The notes under the pieces were generated by a model. It saw only the letters and a program-made list of their open reading frames with translations. It was not told the origin of the DNA and made no database searches. 6,176 nucleotides of DNA, taken from NCBI GenBank assembly GCA_012838715.1, contig DUOR01000112.1, positions 1 to 6,176 of the forward strand. The letters run 5' to 3'. Shown here piece by piece: positions 1 to 5,965 of this stretch. The translations under genes and the position numbers were made by a program. The DNA comes from Actinomycetales bacterium. Its GTDB lineage: Bacteria; Actinomycetota; Actinomycetes; Mycobacteriales; Mycobacteriaceae. Numbering within the stretch: the stretch's first letter is position 1; the number at the start of each line of letters is the position of its first letter.

Positions 1-472
1 CTGCGGTACGTGCGCCAGCAGTCGACGACCCCGCTGGCCATCGGCGAGGTGTTCAACACGGTCTACGACATCAAGGACCTGATCAACGAGCAGCTCATCG
101 ACTACGTCCGCTGCGCGACCACGCACTTCGGCGTCATCACCCCGTTTGAAGAAGGTGATGGCGCAGGCCGAGCCGTACCAGATCAAGTCCGGTTTCCACG
201 GCCCGACGGACGTCTCCCCGATTGGTTTCGCGGCGGAGCTGCACCTGGACATCAACATCCACAATTACGGCGCCCAGGAGTACATGACGCACACGCCGGA
301 GACGCTGGAGGTCTTCGAGACCACCATGACCTTCGAGAACGGCATGCTGCACCCGTCGGACACGCCGGGCCTGGGCGTGACCTTCCACCCTGAGATCGCC
401 GAAAAGTTCCCGTACGAGCAGGCTTACCTGCCGTACAACCGCCTCGCCGACGGCACCGTCCACAACTGGTAG
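1..472 (+). pseudogene. manD: ManD/RspA-family sugar-acid dehydratase, 3' part, frameshifted
   Basis: This is the C-terminal part of a mannonate dehydratase-like enzyme of the enolase superfamily. These Mg-dependent enzymes remove water from hexonates to give 2-keto-3-deoxy sugar acids in the cytoplasm. The first frame (from base 1) carries [11 protein letters not shown], with the barrel Glu that usually binds metal, then [20 protein letters not shown]. The next frame continues from about 146 with [21 protein letters not shown], the His-Gly-Pro catalytic segment, then GAQEYM, a conserved [10 protein letters not shown] stretch, and the family ending LADGTVHNW before TAG at 470-472. The two pieces join without loss if one T is removed from the TTT at 145-147 (CCG TTG AAG AAG). 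The unshifted frame runs into unrelated residues and stops at 393. It is therefore a frameshifted gene or a sequencing error. The 5' end lies outside the window. The substrate within the family (mannonate, gluconate or other) cannot be set from this fragment. The neighbouring gluconokinase suggests hexonate use. Confidence 0.8.
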
Positions 473-499
473 CCGGCCGCCACCGAAAGGACCCGGGAA

Positions 500-1051
500 A
501 TGCCCACCGAAGGTTCCCCGCTTTCCGACGCCCACATCCCCGCCGCCCCGCCCTCCGCGGGTGGGCCGCGCGTGGTGGTGATGGGGGTGTCCAGCTGCGG
601 CAAGTCGACCGTCGGGGAGTTGCTGGCCCTGAAGTTGGGCGTGCCGTTCATGGACGGGGATGACCTGCATCCCCGGGCCAACATCGAGAAGATGGCGTCG
701 GGCGTGCCGCTGACCGACGACGACCGGTGGCCGTGGTTGACGTTGGTCGGGGAGTGGCTCGCGGGGCGTTCCGACGGCGGCGTCATCGCCTGCTCCGCCC
801 TGAAGCGCTCCTACCGCGACCGCATCCGGAAGGCCGCCCCGGACACGGTGTTCCTGCACCTGCACGGTTCGCGGGAGCTGATGGGCGCGCGGATGGCGGC
901 GCGGCCGGGGCACTTCATGCCCACGACGCTGCTGGATTCGCAGTTCGCCACCCTCGAATTGCTTGCCGACGACGAAGCGGGCCGAGTCTTCGACGTCTCG
1001 ATGACCCCCGGCGACATCACCGACGCCGCGGTCACCTGGCTGCGGGACTGA
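500..1051 (+). CDS. gntK: Gluconokinase (GntK/IdnK family)
   Basis: A 183-residue cytoplasmic kinase that phosphorylates D-gluconate with ATP to 6-phosphogluconate, feeding the pentose phosphate pathway. The P-loop GVSSCGKST lies at residues 29-37. It is followed by the family motif DGDDLHP (52-58), an NIEKMASGVPLTDDDRWPWL stretch (61-80), ACSALKRSYRD (97-107) and GHFMP (137-141), all typical of the gluconate kinase family. The usual length is about 165-180 residues. The excess here is a Pro/Ala-rich extension of about 22 residues before the first beta strand. The start at 500 is backed by AAAGGA at 486-491, eight bases upstream, so I keep the extension. The gene begins 27 bases after the dehydratase stop, so co-transcription in a sugar-acid operon is likely. 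It faces the nuclease gene tail to tail across an 80-base gap. Confidence 0.94.
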   Translation: MPTEGSPLSDAHIPAAPPSAGGPRVVVMGVSSCGKSTVGELLALKLGVPFMDGDDLHPRANIEKMASGVPLTDDDRWPWLTLVGEWLAGRSDGGVIACSALKRSYRDRIRKAAPDTVFLHLHGSRELMGARMAARPGHFMPTTLLDSQFATLELLADDEAGRVFDVSMTPGDITDAAVTWLRD

Positions 1052-1131
1052 CCCGCCGCCCGGTCGGTGCCGCGTGACCGGTGCCTGACCGCCCGGCCAC
1101 CGCCGCATGACCGGTGCCGCGTGACCGGCCC
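1052..1131. repeat. Convergent intergenic gap with duplicated 16-bp hairpin sequence
   Basis: The gap between gntK and the opposing nuclease gene holds two exact copies of GGTGCCGCGTGACCGG, at 1066-1081 and 1113-1128. A related piece, GCATGACCGGTGCC, at 1105-1118 matches GCGTGACCGGTGCC at 1072-1085 except for one base. Each copy can fold into a short hairpin with the same eight-base loop: CGGT/ACCG at 1065-1080, and CCGGT/ACCGG at 1111-1128. There is no T-tract, so this is not a textbook intrinsic terminator. It could still slow both converging polymerases, or be a chance local duplication. Confidence 0.55.
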
Positions 1132-2850
1132 TTAGCCGAGGTCCCCGACGTAGGGGACCTCGGCCGCCGCGCGCCCGCCGTCGATCCAGTCGCGCACGAT
1201 GGCCGTCGCCCGGCAGTCGTCCTCGTTGTAGCGCAGCAGCTTCGCGCGGGCGCCGGCGGGGTCGCCGTCGGAAAGCCCCACCGCCTCGCGGTAAAAGCCC
1301 AGCGACGCCTCGCCGTCGGAGTCCTCGTCGCGCCAATGGAACCCCGCCATCGGCGCCACCACCTTCAGACCATGGCCGGCCGGGGAGATGAGCTGCGCCT
1401 TCACCACGCGGAACAGGTCGACCCACTCGTCGGACGCGATGAACCGCTCGACCTCCGCCACCGTGGGCACCTCCACCACCCGCAGCGGCCCGGACTCCCC
1501 GGCGGCGCCGGCGGGGGCTTCGGCGACCGCGCCCATCCCCGCGAAACGCTGCGCCGAATACCGCAGCCAATGGTTCTCGCCCTCCGACGCCCAGCAGTAG
1601 GCGCGGAAGGTCCTGCCCGCGGCCCGGGCCTCCGCCCGGCGCGCCATCAGCCACGCCCAGAACCGCGCGAAGTTCTCCGCCTCCGCGGCGCCGCCCAGCC
1701 CCTCCGGGCCCGGCCCGGCCCAGGTCACGTGCGGGACGTACCCGTCGTCGACCGCGGCCCCGCCGACCCACGCGCCCCACAGGTACGCGCCATGGCCCGG
1801 GTAGGCCTCCAGATCCACATCGATTTCCACGTCCGCCCGCGGCGCCGACGGCACCCGCTCCCGCAGCGCCGCCGGCTCCCCCGACACCGCCAACCGCGCC
1901 AAATGCCGGTGCTCGCCGGCCCACTCCGCCCGCGCCAGCCCCCGGATCGTGTGGATGCCCTCCTCGCGGTACCGATCCGCCCGGTTGCCCGGCAGCAACA
2001 GGGAAATGTCGTCCATTTCCCGCAACCTCTCCCCGCAGAAATCCCGCCAGCGGCACGCCCGGCACTCCCGCACCTTCCGCGGCGCCAACGGCCACTCCCC
2101 GACCTCCCACGGCGACTCCTCGCCGTTGACCGCGTAGATGGCGGCACGGGCACGTCGCAAAGCATCGCGGTAGGCGGCCACCCGCGGCCCCTCCTCGGCG
2201 ACCACCACCCGCGTCGCATCCGCGCCGATGCCGCCGACCAGGCCACTCGACACCCCCAGGCGATGCAGCAGCGCGGCGGCCTGCCCCACCCGTGCCGCAT
2301 CCGCGGCATTGTGGCGCAACTTCAGCGACTCATCGACCACGATGCCCGCCCGCGGCCCCCGGCCGAACACGCCCGCCCGGCCCAACCGCGCCACCGGCAG
2401 CACCCGCGCCGCCAACGCCCGGCCCCGCCGCGGCTCCAGCAACTTGTGCGGGGCGACTGCCACCGGCATGTACCGCGGCCCCGGCGTCTCCGGCGCATCG
2501 TCGAGCTTCACCAGCAAATCGACCCGGCACTCCTCCGAAATCCCCGCGAACGCCCGCGGGCCATCCGGCCGCTCATGCCGCAGCACCCCGCCCACGATCA
2601 GCGGCGCCCCCGCCGCAATCGCCTCCAACGTGGCCAAATCCGCGTCCGGCCCCTCCGGGATCACCACCGGATCCGGCAACGACGCCACCACCTGCGCCCG
2701 ATGCGACCGCGCCAGCTCCGACCGGCGGCGACCCGACTCCGTCTCCGCCGACTCCTCCCGCCCGCGGGTGCGATCCAGCACCAGCCGGTACCTGCACCCG
2801 ACCAAATCGGGCCCGGTCACCGGCTGTTGGGCGCTATCCTGGGTGCTCAC
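1132..2850 (-). CDS. TM0106-family RecB-like putative nuclease
   Basis: A 572-residue protein of the TM0106 RecB-like nuclease family, whose cellular role is not well established. The family-typical opening TGPDLVGCRYRLVLDR (12-27) is followed by a PD-(D/E)XK-like region with C19. Three further cysteines (C263, C266, C272; CRACRWRDFC) complete a Cas4/AddB-like pattern expected to hold a 4Fe-4S cluster. The C-terminal half is an RNase H-like exonuclease domain: DVDLE at 344-348, the family stretch APMAGFHWRDED at 499-510, and YNEDDCRAT at 541-549 with the late catalytic Asp. The expected D-x-K of RecB motif III is not evident (PVAVAPHK, 129-136). I chose GTG at 2850 because the family motif begins 11 residues later. 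Residues encoded upstream, as far as 3009, are low-complexity Arg/Gly/Pro and would overlap the next gene. No CRISPR array is present, so a Cas4 role is not supported. Confidence 0.86.
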   Translation of the reverse strand: MSTQDSAQQPVTGPDLVGCRYRLVLDRTRGREESAETESGRRRSELARSHRAQVVASLPDPVVIPEGPDADLATLEAIAAGAPLIVGGVLRHERPDGPRAFAGISEECRVDLLVKLDDAPETPGPRYMPVAVAPHKLLEPRRGRALAARVLPVARLGRAGVFGRGPRAGIVVDESLKLRHNAADAARVGQAAALLHRLGVSSGLVGGIGADATRVVVAEEGPRVAAYRDALRRARAAIYAVNGEESPWEVGEWPLAPRKVRECRACRWRDFCGERLREMDDISLLLPGNRADRYREEGIHTIRGLARAEWAGEHRHLARLAVSGEPAALRERVPSAPRADVEIDVDLEAYPGHGAYLWGAWVGGAAVDDGYVPHVTWAGPGPEGLGGAAEAENFARFWAWLMARRAEARAAGRTFRAYCWASEGENHWLRYSAQRFAGMGAVAEAPAGAAGESGPLRVVEVPTVAEVERFIASDEWVDLFRVVKAQLISPAGHGLKVVAPMAGFHWRDEDSDGEASLGFYREAVGLSDGDPAGARAKLLRYNEDDCRATAIVRDWIDGGRAAAEVPYVGDLG

Positions 2851-2998
2851 GATGTCACCAGGGTATCGCCCTACCCGGACCGGGGTTAATCTGGTTGGGA
2901 ACGACGAAAGTGAACCTAGTGAACCGCGGCCACCGCGCGGCCGGAGCACCCGGCGGTGAGGCGGCCACCGACAGCAACCGATGCAGAACAGGGATTCC
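2851..2998. promoter_or_regulatory. Divergent promoter region, nuclease (-) and lysine-rich protein (+)
   Basis: This 148-base region must drive both divergent genes. On the minus strand TACCCT (plus 2861-2866) is a possible -10 hexamer that would start transcription within a few bases of the nuclease GTG, so a near-leaderless message is plausible. On the plus strand there is a tandem direct repeat AGTGAACC at 2909-2916 and 2918-2925, nine bases apart. A minus-strand element, CCCAACCAG then A then TTAACCC (plus 2883-2899), recurs upstream of phoD. The plus-strand gene has a good AGGG ribosome site at 2990-2993. The promoter hexamers are weak matches and the assignment is inference. Confidence 0.4.
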
Positions 2999-3784
2999 AT
3001 GAGCTTCATCCGCGACTACCGCGACCGCCGCCGCGAAACGAAACTGAAGCTGAAGGCCGCCAAGGCCAAGGCGAAGGAAGATGCCCGGCATGAGGCGAAG
3101 CTGAAGGACAAGGCGTACCGCGAAGGCGTCCGGGCCGCCGACCGCGAGCGCAAGGACGACCTCAAGGCCGCGGGCAAGCAGCGCAAGGCCGACCTGAAGG
3201 CCTCCAAGAAGCAGCGCAAGGCCCAGGCCAAGCTGGACAAGAAGGCCCTCAAGCGCGCCGGCAAGATCCGCAAGGCCGGCGCCAAGGACGAGGCCAAGGC
3301 CCTCAAGGCCAAGCACAAGCACCAGACCAAGATGGCCGAGAAGATCCTCGAGCAGCAGCGCAGCCAGGGCTTCACCTCCGACAAGGCCAAGGGCTGGGTC
3401 GGCGGCACCCGCCTGCTCCTCCCCGTCGCCCTGCCGCTCGCCTACCGCGCCATGACCTGGGTGCAGAACCGCAACCACGACGCCGACGCCCGCAAGTTCG
3501 GCGTCTCCGGCGACGCCGTCGCCCGCTACCACGGCTACGGCGCCCCCCTGCGCGCCCGCGTCCACGCCGTCCGCAACTCCCTGCAGCGCCTCGAGGACTC
3601 CCGCGTCCAGGGCGCCGGCGGATTCGTCAAGGACGCCCGCGACCGCCTCGACGTCATCGTCGACGCCATCGAGACCTCCGAGCACATGACCCCGGAGCAG
3701 CGCCGCCGCGCCCACGCCTCCATCTCCTCCGAGCTCGACGGCATCGACTCGGAGATCATGTCCACGATGGGCCTCACCGCGTAG
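2999..3784 (+). CDS. Lysine-rich coiled-coil protein with one hydrophobic segment (DUF6474-like)
   Basis: A 261-residue protein of unknown function; I associate this architecture with the DUF6474 group of Corynebacteriales, from memory only. Residues 1-125 are a highly basic, Ala/Lys/Arg/Glu-rich helix with a repetitive KxxRKAxLK pattern, likely a long coiled coil or nucleic-acid or anionic-surface binding arm. Residues 132-155 (GWVGGTRLLLPVALPLAYRA and following) form the only hydrophobic stretch, long enough for one membrane pass or a buried helix. Residues 160-261 look like a compact, more acidic helical domain ending SELDGIDSEIMSTMGLTA. No catalytic motif is visible. I chose ATG 2999 over ATG 2981 because AGGG at 2990-2993 sits five bases before it, while 2981 lacks a well-spaced site. 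The gene is monocistronic: it is divergent from the nuclease and closed by a strong terminator. Confidence 0.85.
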   Translation: MSFIRDYRDRRRETKLKLKAAKAKAKEDARHEAKLKDKAYREGVRAADRERKDDLKAAGKQRKADLKASKKQRKAQAKLDKKALKRAGKIRKAGAKDEAKALKAKHKHQTKMAEKILEQQRSQGFTSDKAKGWVGGTRLLLPVALPLAYRAMTWVQNRNHDADARKFGVSGDAVARYHGYGAPLRARVHAVRNSLQRLEDSRVQGAGGFVKDARDRLDVIVDAIETSEHMTPEQRRRAHASISSELDGIDSEIMSTMGLTA

Positions 3785-3803
3785 GTCCACGCGGGCCCGA
3801 TCG

Positions 3804-3841
3804 GCCACGGTGCGGGATTGTTTCCCCCACCGTGGCTTTTT
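3804..3841 (+). terminator. Intrinsic terminator of the lysine-rich protein gene
   Basis: A perfect nine-base inverted repeat, GCCACGGTG (3804-3812) and CACCGTGGC (3828-3836), is extended inside by GGGA/TCCC (3814-3817 and 3823-3826) past a single C/C mismatch, with a five-base loop. It is followed directly by five T residues (3837-3841). It begins 19 bases after the stop codon at 3784. This is the clearest rho-independent terminator in the window and insulates phoD from upstream transcription. Confidence 0.92.
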
Positions 3842-3963
3842 CGCCTTATACCCAACCAGGGTTTAACCCGGGGCGGCACCCAGATGAACATTTGGCAAAG
3901 TCACCCCCTTGGGGGGCCGATTCATAACGATTCGGTTGGCGCAACACCTGGACGCAAAGTGTC
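3842..3963 (+). promoter_or_regulatory. phoD upstream regulatory region
   Basis: The region lies between the terminator and the phoD start. It holds CCCAACCAG then GGT then TTAACCC (3851-3869), overlapping the near-palindrome GGGTTTAACCC (3859-3869). Next come an inverted repeat CCCCC-TT-GGGGG (3904-3915) and a ten-base-period direct repeat CGATTC at 3918-3923 and 3928-3933. CATAAC (3923-3928) is a weak -10 candidate with no good -35 at normal spacing. Phosphate control of phoD by a PhoPR-type regulator is common in actinobacteria, and the direct repeat could be its site, but the sequence alone does not prove it. Confidence 0.4.
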
Positions 3964-5670
3964 ATGTTCTTCATGACTTCCTCCGTTGACCCCAGCTCTT
4001 TCAGCCCCTCCCGGCGTTCGGTGCTGCGCGCCGGCGCCGCCACCGCCGCCGTCGTGGGCGCTTCCACGCTCGTCAACGGCGCCATCGCCAAGGCCGAAGC
4101 GGAGGACGTGGCCCCCGCCGCCCCCGAAGGCCACCAGGTCTTCCAGCACGGCGTCGCCTCCGGCGACCCGATGGACACCTCGGTGCTCCTGTGGACCCGC
4201 GCCACCTCGCACCCGGGCGACATCCCCGGCTCCGAGCAGGGCTCCGAGGTCAAGCTGCGCTGGGAGGTCGCCGCCGACGAGGCATTCGCGAATATCGCGG
4301 CCTCCGGCGAGGCCGCCGCCGTCCCGGGCAACGACAACACCGTCAAGGTCGACGCCACCGGCCTGCAGCCCGACACCTGGTACAACTTCCGGTTCACCGT
4401 CACCGAGGGCGAGTACCAGGGCCAGACCTCGCCCGTCGGCCGCACCCGCACCAACCCGTCGACCGGCGTCACGCCCGAGTCCCTCGGCATCGCGCTGACC
4501 TCCTGCGCCAACTGGGAGGCCGGCTACTTCTCCGCGTACCGCGACATGTCGGTCAACCCGGAAGTCGACATCATCATGTGCGTCGGCGACTACCTCTACG
4601 AGTACGAGCGCGGCGGCTACACCGGCAAGAGCGGCGCCATCCGCGACCACGAGCCGCCGCACGAGATCATCAGCCTCGCCGACTACCGCCGCCGCTACGG
4701 CCACTACCGCACGGACCCGGACCTGCAGGCCGCGCACCAGATGAAGCCGTGGATGGTCACCTGGGACGACCACGAGGTCGCCAACGACTCCTACAACACG
4801 GGCGCCGAGAACCATGACCCGGAGACCGAGGGCGACTACGTCGCCCGCCGCGACGCCGCCATCCAGGCCTACCTGGAGTGGCTGCCGGTCCGCGCGGTCC
4901 CGTTCTCCCAGGGCGGCAAGCTCTACCGCACGTTCAACTACGGCGACCTCGCCGAGATCGTCATGCTGGACCTGCGCACCTACCGCGACCAGCCGATGGA
5001 GTTCCGCAACGTCGGCCAGATCGACGACGAGTCCCGCTCCATGCTCGGCTCCGAGCAGCTGAACTACCTCCACGACAAGTGGAAGACCTCCTCGTCCACG
5101 TGGAACCTCGTGGGCAACTCGGTCATGTTCACGCCGGTGCTCATCCCGCCGCTGGACCCGGAGACCTCCGGCGCCGTCGCCGAGCTCATGGGCTTGCCCG
5201 AGGAGGGCATCCCCTACAACCTGGACCAGTGGGACGGCTTCGCCGCCGAGCGCCGCCGCCTCATCCAGATGATGGGCGATGAGGGCCTGGACAACATCGT
5301 GTTCCTCACCGGCGACATCCACAGCTCCTGGGCCTGCGACATCCCGGTCACCGCCGGCCGCTACCCGGCCGACGGCATTGCCGCGGTGGAAATCGTCGGC
5401 ACGTCGGTCAACGCCTCCAACATCGACGACATCGTGAAGCTGCCGCAGCGCAACGGTATTTCGCAGACGGCGGAACAGGCGCTGATGGCCGCGAACCGCC
5501 ATATCAAGTGGATTCAGTTCGACCACCACGGTTACTGCACCGTGAAGGTCCGCCCGAATGAGATTCTCGCGGAATGGCGTTTCGTGGAGGACAAGACCAT
5601 CCCGAATCAGCCGCTTTACACCGCCATGAACTACCGCGTCGTCCGTGGCCAGGGCATTTCCCCGGCTTAA
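3964..5670 (+). CDS. phoD: PhoD-family alkaline phosphatase/phosphodiesterase, Tat-exported
   Basis: A 568-residue secreted metallophosphoesterase that releases phosphate from organic phosphate esters outside the membrane, part of phosphate scavenging. Residues 1-46 form a twin-arginine signal peptide: SRRSVLRAG (16-24), a hydrophobic stretch to about 41, and a likely AKA cut at 42-44. A PhoD N-terminal beta domain follows (HGVASGDPMDTSVLLWTRA, 62-80, to about 165). The catalytic domain shows SCAN (180-183), GDYLYE (208-213), WDDHE (267-271) and GDIHSS (450-455). C181, D209 and Y212 match the Fe-binding Cys, Asp and Tyr of Bacillus subtilis PhoD, so the active site looks complete. Family proteins usually run about 500-580 residues. 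Two starts are possible, ATG 3964 and ATG 3973. Neither has a strong ribosome site; GGA at 3950-3952 slightly favours 3964. Transcribed alone, between two terminators. Confidence 0.94.
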   Translation: MFFMTSSVDPSSFSPSRRSVLRAGAATAAVVGASTLVNGAIAKAEAEDVAPAAPEGHQVFQHGVASGDPMDTSVLLWTRATSHPGDIPGSEQGSEVKLRWEVAADEAFANIAASGEAAAVPGNDNTVKVDATGLQPDTWYNFRFTVTEGEYQGQTSPVGRTRTNPSTGVTPESLGIALTSCANWEAGYFSAYRDMSVNPEVDIIMCVGDYLYEYERGGYTGKSGAIRDHEPPHEIISLADYRRRYGHYRTDPDLQAAHQMKPWMVTWDDHEVANDSYNTGAENHDPETEGDYVARRDAAIQAYLEWLPVRAVPFSQGGKLYRTFNYGDLAEIVMLDLRTYRDQPMEFRNVGQIDDESRSMLGSEQLNYLHDKWKTSSSTWNLVGNSVMFTPVLIPPLDPETSGAVAELMGLPEEGIPYNLDQWDGFAAERRRLIQMMGDEGLDNIVFLTGDIHSSWACDIPVTAGRYPADGIAAVEIVGTSVNASNIDDIVKLPQRNGISQTAEQALMAANRHIKWIQFDHHGYCTVKVRPNEILAEWRFVEDKTIPNQPLYTAMNYRVVRGQGISPA

Positions 5671-5690
5671 TGACCATTGCGGTCATTTGC
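5669..5690 (+). terminator. Weak hairpin terminator overlapping the phoD stop
   Basis: AATGACC (5669-5675) and GGTCATT (5681-5687) form a seven-base stem with a five-base loop, starting within the TAA stop of phoD and followed by only two further pyrimidine-rich bases. A second stop, TGA, follows immediately at 5671-5673. The short T-tract makes it a weak intrinsic terminator or an mRNA 3'-end stabiliser rather than a certain terminator. Confidence 0.5.
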
Positions 5691-5772
5691 CCAACTAATC
5701 CCACCTCTCGGATTACACGGACATGGCGATTAACTCATATCGCAATTCGGTAATTTGAGATACACTTTGGTC
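5691..5772 (+). promoter_or_regulatory. Putative lsr2 promoter with two inverted repeats
   Basis: This stretch is clearly richer in A+T than the surrounding genes. TACACT at 5761-5766, preceded by GA, fits the corynebacterial -10 form; no clear -35 is seen, which is common there. Two inverted repeats with the same eight-base spacer lie upstream: TAATCC/GGATTA (5696-5701, 5710-5715) and GCGAT/ATCGC (5726-5730, 5739-5743). They could be operators. Because Lsr2 proteins bind AT-rich DNA and often control their own genes, autoregulation here is plausible but inferred. Confidence 0.45.
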
Positions 5773-5965
5773 GCAGGTGGCTTACGGGCCCCATGTTCCG
5801 CCAATCGCCCATCGGGACTTCCCGGGATACCCGGCGATTGCCGGGGCACGGGCCCGTTACCCCATCCGCCGCGGTGGTGAATTGGATTCGCCCCAGGGGC
5901 CGTTCGACCCCTCCAGGGCTCTGGCCCCACCGTCCGATTCAACGACGAAATGGAATGGGATAGCA
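5773..5965 (+). other. Structured lsr2 leader with short upstream ORF
   Basis: If transcription starts near 5773, lsr2 has a leader of about 190 nt. It can form a stem CAATCGCC/GGCGATTG (5802-5809, 5833-5840) with an inner CGGG/CCCG, then a hairpin GGGG-ACGG/CCGT-CCCC around 5843-5863. After that come two competing folds: AGGGG/CCCCT (5895-5899, 5908-5912) against GGGGCC/GGCCCC (5896-5901, 5923-5928). A 56-codon Arg/Pro-rich ORF runs from ATG 5793 to TAG 5961-5963, two bases before the lsr2 start. Its third-position G+C (about two-thirds) is lower than in the neighbouring genes and it has no close ribosome site, so I do not call it a gene. No known riboswitch class is recognised. Confidence 0.35.

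Noticed and set aside
139..152. Programmed ribosomal frameshifting in the dehydratase
   Set aside because: The site CCG TTT GAA lacks a stop codon or known slippery pattern for +1 shifting, and this enzyme family is not known to use it. Mutation or sequencing error is simpler.
137..2110. 657-residue minus-strand reading frame
   Set aside because: It crosses the dehydratase and gluconokinase genes and part of the nuclease in the wrong frame. Its Gly/Arg/Ala-rich translation has no family signature and is a GC-rich antisense artefact.
1132..2850. CRISPR-associated Cas4
   Set aside because: The Cas4-like cysteines are shared by the TM0106 family. The protein has a C-terminal RNase H-like domain, and no cas genes or repeat-spacer array are present.
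1114..2889. 591-residue plus-strand reading frame opposite the nuclease
   Set aside because: Arg/Pro/His-rich low-complexity translation antisense to a gene with clear family motifs.
2851..3009. N-terminal extension of the nuclease to a start at 3009
   Set aside because: The extra 53 residues are low complexity, overlap the divergent gene's start, and precede the conserved family opening. GTG 2850 fits better.
2855..3808. 317-residue minus-strand reading frame opposite the lysine-rich gene
   Set aside because: Its Leu/Gly/Ala/Val repetitiveness is simply the reverse complement of AAG/GCC-rich codons.
3922..5529. 535-residue minus-strand reading frame opposite phoD
   Set aside because: Val/Gly/Asp/Arg-rich mirror of strongly biased phoD codons, with no domain signature or ribosome site.
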